From DASSUW01 sp036520135 (lineage in GTDB: Bacteria; Actinomycetota; Thermoleophilia; Solirubrobacterales; Solirubrobacteraceae): a stretch of DNA of 15,493 nt. The translations under genes were made by a program, and so were the position numbers. Each line of letters opens with the position of its first letter. The first letter of the stretch is position 1. Under the pieces are notes generated by a model. That model worked only from the letters and a program-made list of their open reading frames with translations. It made no database searches and was not told the DNA's origin. Of the stretch, positions 6,852-13,093 are shown piece by piece. The DNA is taken from contig DATDKF010000112.1 of NCBI GenBank assembly GCA_036520135.1, positions 1 through 15,493 of the forward strand. Direction: 5' to 3'.

Positions 6852-9022
6852 TAATCGAGGAGGTCCAGGGCCGCGCCGATCACCGACTCGGCGTCGATCT
6901 GGTGGTGCTCGTACAGCTCGCCGATGTCGCCCGACTGGCCAAACCGCTGCACGCCGAGGCAGGTCATCGGGACGCCGTGGATCGCCGCCAGGAAGCTCAG
7001 CGTGTGCGGGTGGCCGTCGAGCAGCGAGACGATCGGGAGCGGCTCCGGGAACAGCGCGTCGAGGATCGACGGGTCGCCTTCGGCCAGCCCTGCGCGCGCC
7101 TGGAACGCGCGGAACAGCAGGTCGGCGCTCGTGATGCAGACGACCGACGCGCCGAGCTCCTCGGCCGCCTCCATCGCCTCGGGCACGAGCGCGCCCATGA
7201 CCGCGATCGTCAGCCGCGAGCCGTCGCGTAGCCGGTAGCCGCCGGCGAGCACGTGCGCGGGATCGGCGTCGGCGGCGAGCGACTGGTCGATCGGCCGCGT
7301 CGAGAGCCGGAAGTACGCCGAGCTCCCGTCCTCGCGGCCGAGCCGCGACAGCGCGTGCAGGAAGGTCCACTCGAAGTCGCGCCCGAAGGCGGGCTCCCAG
7401 GCGACGCAGCCCGGCTGCTCGATCCCGATCGACGGCGTGATCACCGACTGGTGCGCGCCGCCCTCAGGCCCGAGCGTGACGCCGCTCGGCGTGCCGACGA
7501 GGATCGACTGGCCGCCGGCGTAGATCCCGAACGACCACGGCTCCAGCGCGCGGGCGACGAACGGGTCGTAGATCGTGCCGACCGGGAGCAGCGGCTGGCC
7601 GTCGCGCGACCACGTCGCCCCCAGCTCGCCGAGCAGACCGACGAGGTTGACCTCGGCGATCCCCAGCTCGACGTGCTGCCCGTGGTCGCTCTCGCGCCAG
7701 CGCACGAGCGTGTCGGTGTCGTCGGCGAACCAGTCGATGCGGTCGCCGATCGACCAGATGCCGGCCTTGTTGATCCAGCCGCCGAGGTTGGTCGAGGTGC
7801 CGACGTCGGGAGAGACCGTCACGACCCGCTTTGCCACCTCGGGCGCCTCGCGCTCGAGGTCGACCCAGAAGCGCCCGAACGCCTGCTGAGTGGACTCGCG
7901 GCCGCGGTGCTCGCGCCCGAGGCTCGCCGGGACGGCCGGCGGCTCGACCGGAGGGACCGGCTCGCGCCGCAGCCGCGCTGCCGCGGCGCCGCACAGCTCG
8001 GCCTCCGGCGTGCCCTCGCCGAAGCCCGCCCACGGGTCGTCGGGATCGGTGCCGAGCGCCGCCGCCAGCTCGGCGAACTGCTCGGCGGACAAGAGCGCGG
8101 AGTGGTTCGCGGGATGGCCCTCTGTCGGCAGCTTCCAGCCCTTGATCGTGTAGGCGAAGACGACGGTCGGGCGGTCGCGGACCGCGTCGGCGGCGCGGAA
8201 GGCGGAGATGAGCGCGGCCAGGTCGTGGCCGCCGAGGTCGCGGAATGCGGCCAGCAGCTCGGCGTCGTCGCCGGGCAGCACGCCGACCTCGAGCCGCTCG
8301 CGCAGCTCGCGCGCGTCGGCGCGCAGCAGCCTCTGGTACTCCTCGTTGGGCATTGCGTCGATGCGCTCGCGCAGCGCGGGCAGCCGCTGCAGCCGCGGCC
8401 CGTACTTGACCAACTCCACGTGCCAGCCGGCGGCCTCGAACATCGACGCGAGGCGCCCGGCGGCGATGTCCGGCACTACGCGGTCGAGCGACTGGCGGTT
8501 GAGGTCGATCACCCACATGACCTCGCCGAGCTTGGCCACCATCGGGTCGGCGATCGCCTCCCAGCAGGCGCCCTCGTCGAGCTCGGCGTCGCCGATCAGC
8601 GCGATCTGGCGGCCGCCGACCGGGACGTCGAAGTGCCCGGCGACGTAGCGGTGCGCGAGCGCGCCCCAGATCGGCGCCGTCGCGCCGAGCCCGACGGAGC
8701 CGGTCGAGTAGTCGACCGGGTCCGGGTCCTTCGTCCGCGACGGGTACGACTGCAGGCCGCCGAACTGGCGCAGCGTGGTCAGGTACTCGCGGTCGAGCCG
8801 GCCGAGCAGGTAGTTGATCGCGTGCAGCACCGGCGACGCGTGCGGCTTCACGCTCACGCGGTCGGGCGCCTCGAGGATCGCGAACCACAGCGCGGTCATC
8901 AGCGACACCATCGACGCGCTCGACGCCTGATGGCCGCCGACCTTCACGCCGGACGCGTTCGGCCTGACCCGGTTCGCGTGGTGCACGATCGCGGTCGCCA
9001 GCCACAGCACGCGCTGCTGCAC
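6851..9022 (-). CDS. AceE-like thiamine-diphosphate 2-oxoacid dehydrogenase E1 (transketolase fold)
   Basis: A 723-residue protein with the single-chain E1 layout: a thiamine-diphosphate domain, a pyrimidine domain and a C-terminal transketolase-like domain. SVKPHASPVLHAINYLLG (57-74), GDAELDEG (144-151) followed by N175 in DLNRQSLD, and AYTIKGWKLP (290-299) resemble pyruvate dehydrogenase AceE. Glu457 in ELGIAEVNL is the expected cofactor-activating glutamate. It is shorter than enterobacterial AceE (about 885) and has no lipoyl domain. Relatives of this short type include MdeB, the proposed 2-oxobutyrate dehydrogenase E1 of methionine catabolism, so pyruvate, 2-oxobutyrate or another 2-oxo acid are all possible. 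The start is doubtful: GTG 9022 lacks a ribosome binding site, and family-like sequence (QLDLAVLDRV) continues upstream in frame to about 9079 with no ATG, GTG or TTG. Its stop overlaps the lhgO start. Confidence 0.85.
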   Translation of the reverse strand: MQQRVLWLATAIVHHANRVRPNASGVKVGGHQASSASMVSLMTALWFAILEAPDRVSVKPHASPVLHAINYLLGRLDREYLTTLRQFGGLQSYPSRTKDPDPVDYSTGSVGLGATAPIWGALAHRYVAGHFDVPVGGRQIALIGDAELDEGACWEAIADPMVAKLGEVMWVIDLNRQSLDRVVPDIAAGRLASMFEAAGWHVELVKYGPRLQRLPALRERIDAMPNEEYQRLLRADARELRERLEVGVLPGDDAELLAAFRDLGGHDLAALISAFRAADAVRDRPTVVFAYTIKGWKLPTEGHPANHSALLSAEQFAELAAALGTDPDDPWAGFGEGTPEAELCGAAAARLRREPVPPVEPPAVPASLGREHRGRESTQQAFGRFWVDLEREAPEVAKRVVTVSPDVGTSTNLGGWINKAGIWSIGDRIDWFADDTDTLVRWRESDHGQHVELGIAEVNLVGLLGELGATWSRDGQPLLPVGTIYDPFVARALEPWSFGIYAGGQSILVGTPSGVTLGPEGGAHQSVITPSIGIEQPGCVAWEPAFGRDFEWTFLHALSRLGREDGSSAYFRLSTRPIDQSLAADADPAHVLAGGYRLRDGSRLTIAVMGALVPEAMEAAEELGASVVCITSADLLFRAFQARAGLAEGDPSILDALFPEPLPIVSLLDGHPHTLSFLAAIHGVPMTCLGVQRFGQSGDIGELYEHHQIDAESVIGAALDLLD

Positions 9023-9092
9023 GCGGTCGAGGACCGCGAGGTCGAGCTGCGGTGGGGCTGGGGCGACGGCGATGGCTGCATGTTAGATCTGC

Positions 9093-9097
9093 GAGGG
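9093..9097 (+). promoter_or_regulatory. Ribosome binding site of the NTF2-like gene
   Basis: GAGGG ends seven bases before ATG 9105, good Shine-Dalgarno spacing. It supports that start. The 82-bp divergent region 9023-9104 must also hold the promoter of the leftward E1-lhgO operon; I see no convincing -35/-10 pair in it. Confidence 0.6.
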
Positions 9098-9104
9098 TGC
9101 GCCC

Positions 9105-9632
9105 ATGGACGAGCTGATCGAGCGGTTCTACGCGGCGTTCGACCGCCGTGACGGCGACGCCATGGCCGCGTGCTACGCGCCCGATGCGCGCTTCTCCGAT
9201 CCGGTGTTCGGGTGGCTCGACGGCGATCAGACGCGCGCGATGTGGCGCATGCTGACCGGCCGCGCCGCCGACCTGCGCGTGGAGCTCGCCGAGCACGAGG
9301 CCGACGGGTCGACCGGCTCGGCGCGCTGGATCGCCCGGTACACGTTCGCCCAGACGGGCCGGCCCGTGGTCAACGAGGTCCGCGCCCGGTTCCGCTTCGC
9401 CGACGGCCTGATCGCCGAGCACGTCGACAAGTTCAGCTTCTGGCGCTGGTCGCGCCAGGCGCTCGGCCCGTCGGGCCTCTGGCTCGGCTGGACGCCGCAG
9501 CTGGGCCTACGGGTCCACCGCGAGGCCCGCGCCGGGCTCAGCCGTTGGATGCAGGAGCGGGACGGCGCCGTGCCAGCCGGCGCGCAGGACGCCGACGAGG
9601 GTCGGCGCGGTGACGCAGACCGCACGCCCTGA
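9105..9632 (+). CDS. NTF2/SnoaL-like domain protein
   Basis: A 175-residue protein whose first 140 or so residues fit the cone-shaped NTF2-like (SnoaL) fold. It opens with an N-terminal helix, DELIERFYAAFDRRDGDAMAACYAPDARFSDPVFG, the usual opening of this superfamily. Strands follow that contain ARWIARYTFAQTGRPVVNEVRARFRFADGLIAEHVDKFSFWRW. Such proteins can be isomerases, hydrolases or ligand-binding proteins, and the sequence does not decide between these. ATG 9105 has a good ribosome binding site (GAGGG, seven-base spacing). The last 40 or so residues lie opposite the end of the converging 9507-10112 gene; the final 20 or so (Ala/Asp/Arg-rich) look like read-through tail rather than domain. 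There is no signal peptide. Confidence 0.82.
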   Translation: MDELIERFYAAFDRRDGDAMAACYAPDARFSDPVFGWLDGDQTRAMWRMLTGRAADLRVELAEHEADGSTGSARWIARYTFAQTGRPVVNEVRARFRFADGLIAEHVDKFSFWRWSRQALGPSGLWLGWTPQLGLRVHREARAGLSRWMQERDGAVPAGAQDADEGRRGDADRTP

Positions 9633-10112
9633 CGGCCGCGGCACTCGGTCGGCGTAGCCCGCCGGCGTCCACCGCAGCAGCTCGCCGCCGCGGATGAGCC
9701 ACGGCGCGCCGTCGCGCAGGACGAACGCGCCGTCCGGCAGGTCGTCCGCCTCGCGGGGCCGGCCGCGCTCGGCGTGCAGCCGCCGGTCGATCTCGTCCGC
9801 GCCGCGCGCGCCGACCAGCGCCAGGAAGCGGTCGTAGTCCGCGCGGCGGCAGAGTGCGCACGGGCGGTGGCCGGCGGCGAACGCGGTCGCCTCGTCCAGG
9901 AAGAACAGCTCGGTGAAGCGGGCAGGCTGGAGCAGTGCCGAGCGGTGCCAGTCCTTGAAACGCAGGCGGCAGGCGATCCAGCGGCGGCCGTTGTGGTGGC
10001 GGCGGATGCGGCCCTGGGCGTCGTGCAGGCAGCCGCGGTTGCCGTACACGAGCCCGCGGGCCGGGTTGGCGATCAGCTCGCTCAGCGGCGTGACGCGGTT
10101 CTGCAGCGGCAT
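9507..10112 (-). CDS. Small conserved protein with a CxxC motif, Ada/HNH-like character
   Basis: A 201-residue protein of a family I recall only as uncharacterised. It opens with MPLQNRVTPLSELIANPARGLVYGNRGCLHD, has a Trp- and Arg-rich middle (RRWIACRLRFKDWHR), then TELFFLDEATAFAAGHRPCALCRRADYDRF. The AAGHRPCALCR segment resembles the zinc-binding end of Ada-type metal domains or an HNH-like treble clef, so nucleic acid or metal binding is possible. The C-terminal part, WTPAGYADRVPRPSG to VLRAGWHGAVPLLHPT, also looks conserved, so the antisense overlap with the NTF2-like gene (9507-9632) is real coding. ATG 10112 is chosen because the family-like sequence starts there; the frame is open upstream. 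It diverges from the alditol oxidase gene with only 21 bp between them. Function unknown. Confidence 0.8.
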   Translation of the reverse strand: MPLQNRVTPLSELIANPARGLVYGNRGCLHDAQGRIRRHHNGRRWIACRLRFKDWHRSALLQPARFTELFFLDEATAFAAGHRPCALCRRADYDRFLALVGARGADEIDRRLHAERGRPREADDLPDGAFVLRDGAPWLIRGGELLRWTPAGYADRVPRPSGRAVCVTAPTLVGVLRAGWHGAVPLLHPTAEPGAGLAVDP

Positions 10113-10133
10113 GCCCCGTAGTCTGCGGGAACG

Positions 10134-11357
10134 ATGGCGCTCGGGACCAACTGGGCCGGAAGCTACGCGTACTGCGCGCGGGAGCTGCACCGGCCCGCGA
10201 CGGTGGAGGAGCTGCGCGAGATCGTCGCCCGCGCGCCGCGGATCCGCGTGCTCGGGTCGCGCCACACGTTCAGCGACATCGCCGACTCCGACGAGCTCGT
10301 CTCACTCGACGCCCTGCCGCAGGACGTCGAGATCTCCGGCGGGCAGGTGTCGTTCGGCGGCGCGCTCCGCTACGGCGACCTGGCGGCGATCGTCGACCGC
10401 GAAGGGCTCGCCCTGCACAACCTCGCTTCGCTGCCGCACACGACCGTCGCCGGCTCGGTCGCGACCGCGACGCACGGCTCGGGCGACCGCAACGGCAACC
10501 TCGCGACCGCCGTGGCCGCGCTCGAGCTCGTCACGTCGACCGGCGAGCTCGTCCGGGCCGCGCGCGGCGAACCCGACTTCGACGGCATGGTCGTCGCGCT
10601 CGGGGCGCTCGGCGCGGTGACGCGGATCACGCTCGACGTCGAGCCCTTCTACGAGGTGCGCCAGCGCGTGTTCGAGGGCCTCACGTGGGACGCGCTGCTC
10701 GGCGACTTCGACGCGATAACGGCCAGCGGATACAGCGTCAGCGTCTTCACGCTCTGGGGCGACACGTCGTCGGTCTGGGTCAAGAGCCGCGACGAGGGGC
10801 CGCACGAGCTGCTCGGCGTCCGCCCCGCGCCGGTCGACCGGCACCCGATCCCCGGCATCGACCCGGTCAACTGCACCGCCCAGCGCGGCGTGCCCGGGCC
10901 GTGGTGGGACCGGCTGCCGCACTTCCGCATGGGCTTCACGCCGAGCGCCGGCGAGGAGCTGCAGTCCGAGTTCCAGGTGCCGCGCCGCCACGCGATCGGC
11001 GCCATCGAGGCGGTGCGCGCGCTGGCCGCGAGCGTGCAGCCGGTCCTGCAGGTCACCGAGCTGCGCACGATCGCCGCCGACCGGCTGTGGCTGAGCCCGC
11101 AGTACGAGCAGGACACGGTCGGGATCCACTTCACCTGGGCGCGCGAGCCGGACGCCGTCGCCGGCGTGCTCGCGGAGGTCGAGGCCGCGCTCGAGCCGTT
11201 CGAGGCCCGCCCGCACTGGGGCAAGCTGTTCCTCGGCAGCCCCGGCCACCTCTACGCGCGCCGCGGCGACTTCCTCCGCCTGGCGGAGCGGCTCGATCCC
11301 CGCGGCGCGTTCCGGAACGCGGGGTTCGAGCGCGCCCTAGACGCGGGCTCCGCGTAG
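10134..11357 (+). CDS. Alditol oxidase (xylitol/sorbitol oxidase type), covalent FAD
   Basis: A 407-residue flavoprotein of the vanillyl-alcohol-oxidase family that closely follows Streptomyces coelicolor AldO (418 residues), which oxidises the terminal CH-OH of polyols such as xylitol and sorbitol to aldoses, making hydrogen peroxide. The FAD domain contains GSRHTFSD; His44 corresponds to the histidine that binds FAD covalently in AldO. GSVATATHGSG is the second flavin-binding motif. Substrate residues known from AldO are all in place: Glu309 and Arg311 (VTELRTIAAD), Thr334 (HFTW) and Lys364 (HWGK), so an active enzyme is likely. No signal peptide, so cytoplasmic. ATG 10134 matches the family N-terminus (TNWAG) and has GCGGGA upstream. 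The 3' end overlaps the oxidoreductase remnant on the other strand by 21 bp. The substrate in this host is not proven. Confidence 0.92.
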   Translation: MALGTNWAGSYAYCARELHRPATVEELREIVARAPRIRVLGSRHTFSDIADSDELVSLDALPQDVEISGGQVSFGGALRYGDLAAIVDREGLALHNLASLPHTTVAGSVATATHGSGDRNGNLATAVAALELVTSTGELVRAARGEPDFDGMVVALGALGAVTRITLDVEPFYEVRQRVFEGLTWDALLGDFDAITASGYSVSVFTLWGDTSSVWVKSRDEGPHELLGVRPAPVDRHPIPGIDPVNCTAQRGVPGPWWDRLPHFRMGFTPSAGEELQSEFQVPRRHAIGAIEAVRALAASVQPVLQVTELRTIAADRLWLSPQYEQDTVGIHFTWAREPDAVAGVLAEVEAALEPFEARPHWGKLFLGSPGHLYARRGDFLRLAERLDPRGAFRNAGFERALDAGSA

Positions 11358-11546
11358 CGCCGGCAGCACCTGTCCGCCGAGCACGTCGATCGCCCGCTCG
11401 ACGTTCGCCGCCGAGTTGTTCTTGGGCTGAAGGTGGTCGGAGGCGCCGATGCCGTCGAAGCCCGCGCGCTCGGCGGCGACGACGTGCCGCAGCAGCGCTT
11501 CAGGCGGGAACTCCTCGTGCGAGGCGCCGTAGAAGTAGCGCGTCAT
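11337..11546 (-). pseudogene. Internally deleted LLM-class (F420-type) oxidoreductase remnant
   Basis: This short open frame encodes 69 residues. The first 40 or so (MTRYFYGASHEEFPPEALLR, then AERAGFDGIGASDHLQP) are the N-terminus of a luciferase-like monooxygenase of the F420-associated kind. The last 25 or so (NVERAIDVLGGQVLPALRG) resemble the C-terminal helix of the same family. Full-length members have about 310-320 residues, so some 240 codons seem to be missing from the middle with the frame kept. The TIM-barrel core and cofactor sites are absent, so it cannot be a working oxidoreductase. There is no clear ribosome binding site before ATG 11546. It follows the beta-propeller gene by 20 bp. 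It could be expressed as a small protein, but I read it as a decaying gene. Confidence 0.72.
11341..11355. terminator. Short hairpin at the alditol oxidase 3' end
   Basis: ACGCGG, a three-base loop and CCGCGT form a perfect six-base stem that ends at the alditol oxidase stop codon. No T-run follows. It could be a weak terminator for the oxidase transcript, or a chance feature of GC-rich sequence. Confidence 0.3.
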
Positions 11547-11550
11547 AGAG

Positions 11551-11570
11551 CTGGGGCTACCCAGCCCTAG
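11551..11570. repeat. Inverted repeat between propeller gene and oxidoreductase remnant
   Basis: CTGGGGCT (11551-11558) pairs with AGCCCTAG (11563-11570) around ACCC, eight pairs with one imperfect position (G-U read rightward, A-C mismatch read leftward). It covers the propeller stop codon and lies just upstream of the remnant's ATG. It could end the propeller transcript or mask the next start. No T-run follows on the minus strand. Confidence 0.35.
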
Positions 11571-12565
11571 AGGCTCCAATCGGGGTCGTAGGCCTTGCGG
11601 ACGAGCACCTTCGCCTTGCCGCCGCCGTAGGGCATCGTCACGACGTTGTGGCGGTTCGTCGGGTCCGGACCGCCGGTGTGCCCGAGGACGGTATTGCCGT
11701 CGGCCGTCAGGTTGGCGGCCACGAAGCCGTTCTCGAACTTGCCGGGCGTGAACGGGCGGACCGACCCCGTCCGCGGGTTGACCGCGTAGCCCGCGCTGGT
11801 GTCCTGGCCGATGAGCTCGGCGATCAGGCGCTTGCCGTCGGCCGACAGCTCGAGCGGCACCAGCCCGCTGAGCAGCGGCGTGATCTTCAGCGAGGTGATC
11901 CGCCGCAGGCTGCCGCCGTCGGGCTGGATCTCGAACAGGTTGTAGGTCGGCGCGTCGCCCTGCCGTGGCTTCTGCCGGTCGTGGACGATCCCGCTCGCGC
12001 CCCACAGCGGGTTCAGCGACTTGCGGTCGCGCGTGATGCGGGTGCGCTGCTTGGTCGCGATCTCGAACGCGTACAGGTCGGCCGGCGCGTCGAAGGCGTC
12101 GTTGCGGCCGCACGTGCCGAACACGACGGACTTCGAGTCCGGCGAGTAGGAGAAGCCGCGGATGTTGCCGGAGGCCGCCTTGGTGCTCTCGCGGTCGTGG
12201 ATGTCGTAGACCCACAGACGGGTGCCGGTGATGAGGCCGAGCGTCTTGGAGTCGGGCGAGAAGCGCAGCTCCCCGGCGAAGTTCGAGCTGGCGACCTCGC
12301 GCGCCTTGCGGGTGCGGTCGGCCAGGCGCATCATCACGCGCGCCGTGTCGCCGGGCTCGATCCAGGCGACCCATCGGCCGTCGGGCGACACGACCGGCGA
12401 GTTGCCGATCCCGATCCGGTGCGGGTGCTTGCCGTCGTCGTCGGCCACGTAGACCTTCGACTCGTCTTGGCCCGCGCCTTTCACGTAGGTCAGGGTGGCG
12501 TGCGCGGGCGCCGCCATCAGGAGCGCGATCGCGGCTCCGAGCAGCAGCGGGATCGTCCGATTCAC
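11567..12565 (-). CDS. Exported TolB-like beta-propeller protein
   Basis: A 332-residue protein with a clear Sec signal peptide: a short basic start, a hydrophobic core (IPLLLGAAIALLMAAP) and a cleavage site after AHA at residue 23. The rest is a series of WD40/TolB-like (PD40) blades. Their repeating motif appears as SPDGRWVAWI, FSPDSKTLGLI, YSPDSKSVVFG and LSADGKRLIAEL, each followed by short strands. Propellers of this kind usually bind other proteins; there is no linked Pal, TolA or protease domain, so no Tol-system role is claimed. GTG 12565 is supported by the signal peptide and by a perfect AAGGAGG eight bases upstream. A probable -10 lies upstream at 12596-12591. It follows arfB by 60 bp on the same strand, but its own promoter and strong ribosome binding site suggest independent expression. 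Confidence 0.88.
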   Translation of the reverse strand: MNRTIPLLLGAAIALLMAAPAHATLTYVKGAGQDESKVYVADDDGKHPHRIGIGNSPVVSPDGRWVAWIEPGDTARVMMRLADRTRKAREVASSNFAGELRFSPDSKTLGLITGTRLWVYDIHDRESTKAASGNIRGFSYSPDSKSVVFGTCGRNDAFDAPADLYAFEIATKQRTRITRDRKSLNPLWGASGIVHDRQKPRQGDAPTYNLFEIQPDGGSLRRITSLKITPLLSGLVPLELSADGKRLIAELIGQDTSAGYAVNPRTGSVRPFTPGKFENGFVAANLTADGNTVLGHTGGPDPTNRHNVVTMPYGGGKAKVLVRKAYDPDWSL

Positions 12566-12573
12566 AACAGGGG

Positions 12574-12580
12574 CCTCCTT
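12574..12580 (-). promoter_or_regulatory. Strong Shine-Dalgarno of the beta-propeller gene
   Basis: AAGGAGG read on the minus strand, eight bases before GTG 12565. It is the strongest ribosome binding site in the window and fixes the start. Confidence 0.8.
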
Positions 12581-12590
12581 GGGTGCGGCG

Positions 12591-12596
12591 ATCCTA
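12591..12596 (-). promoter_or_regulatory. Candidate -10 element of the beta-propeller gene
   Basis: TAGGAT on the minus strand fits the TAnnnT form of actinobacterial -10 elements. Transcription would begin near 12584, leaving a leader of about 20 bases that just contains AAGGAGG. No good -35 hexamer is visible. Confidence 0.38.
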
Positions 12597-12625
12597 ACCC
12601 CGTAGCAGCCCGAAGGTTGTGGTGC

Positions 12626-13039
12626 TCACTCGTCGCTCGACGGGCGGCGACGCGCCCGCTTGACCTCGCCGCGGCGCCGTTTGCCCTCCATGCGCTTGCG
12701 CCGGGAGGCCGCGGTCGGGCGGGTCGCGCGGCGCGGGCGGGCGACCTCCAGGGCGGCCGCGAGCCGGTCGCCGAGGCGCTCGAGGGCGAGCTCGCGGTTG
12801 CGCCGCTGCGAGCGGGTGTCCTGGGCCGAGGCGGTCACCCGCGGGCCGAGCCGGGCGGCGATCCGCGCCTGCTGCGCCTCGGTCAGCGTGGTCGAGGCGT
12901 GGACGTCGAAGACCGCCTCCACGCGCGAGGCCGTGACGTTGGCGTGCTGACCGCCGGGGCCGGACGAGCGGCTCGTCCGCAGTTCGATTTCGGTCAACGG
13001 GATCTCCACGCCCGGGCGTATGGCGAGCCGGTCAGACAT
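12626..13039 (-). CDS. arfB: Peptidyl-tRNA hydrolase ArfB (YaeJ), ribosome rescue
   Basis: A 137-residue class I release-factor-like protein, matching the roughly 140-residue length of ArfB. The catalytic GGQ is at residues 29-31 within SRSSGPGGQHANVTASRVE, the canonical context. There is no codon-recognition domain. The C-terminus is a flexible basic tail (SRRKRMEGKRRRGEVKRARRR) of the kind that enters the empty mRNA channel of stalled ribosomes. The role is to hydrolyse peptidyl-tRNA on ribosomes lacking a stop codon in the A site. ATG 13039 is chosen because the family usually begins there; ATG 13051 and TTG 13060 are in frame, and 13051 has a weak GAAGAG upstream. It diverges from the sigma factor gene across about 54 bp. 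Confidence 0.92.
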   Translation of the reverse strand: MSDRLAIRPGVEIPLTEIELRTSRSSGPGGQHANVTASRVEAVFDVHASTTLTEAQQARIAARLGPRVTASAQDTRSQRRNRELALERLGDRLAAALEVARPRRATRPTAASRRKRMEGKRRRGEVKRARRRPSSDE

Positions 13040-13080
13040 TTGCGGGACCATTCTCAGCAACTCTTCGTCGTCCTGGTAGT

Positions 13081-13086
13081 TAGAGT
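13081..13086 (+). promoter_or_regulatory. Candidate -10 element; leaderless start for the sigma gene
   Basis: TAGAGT fits TAnnnT and ends eight bases before GTG 13094, so transcription would begin at or next to the start codon. No Shine-Dalgarno sequence precedes that GTG. This fits a leaderless mRNA, common in actinobacteria. No convincing -35 is seen. Confidence 0.42.
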
Positions 13087-13093
13087 CGCGGTA

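Noticed and set aside
6852..7370. N-terminal extension of the LhgO frame
   Set aside because: The extension is Arg/Pro-rich and antisense-like, and the FAD motif begins only a few residues after GTG 6851; it overlaps conserved C-terminal E1 coding.
7253..9151. 632-codon rightward open frame opposite the E1-like gene
   Set aside because: Low-complexity Arg/Ala/Asp/Val composition and the strong conserved E1 frame on the other strand show it is a shadow.
11648..13093. Long rightward open frame running into the sigma factor gene
   Set aside because: It lies opposite the propeller and arfB genes, is rich in Arg/Gly/Ala/Val and shows no family-like sequence until about 13094; it is an antisense shadow of GC-rich coding sequence.
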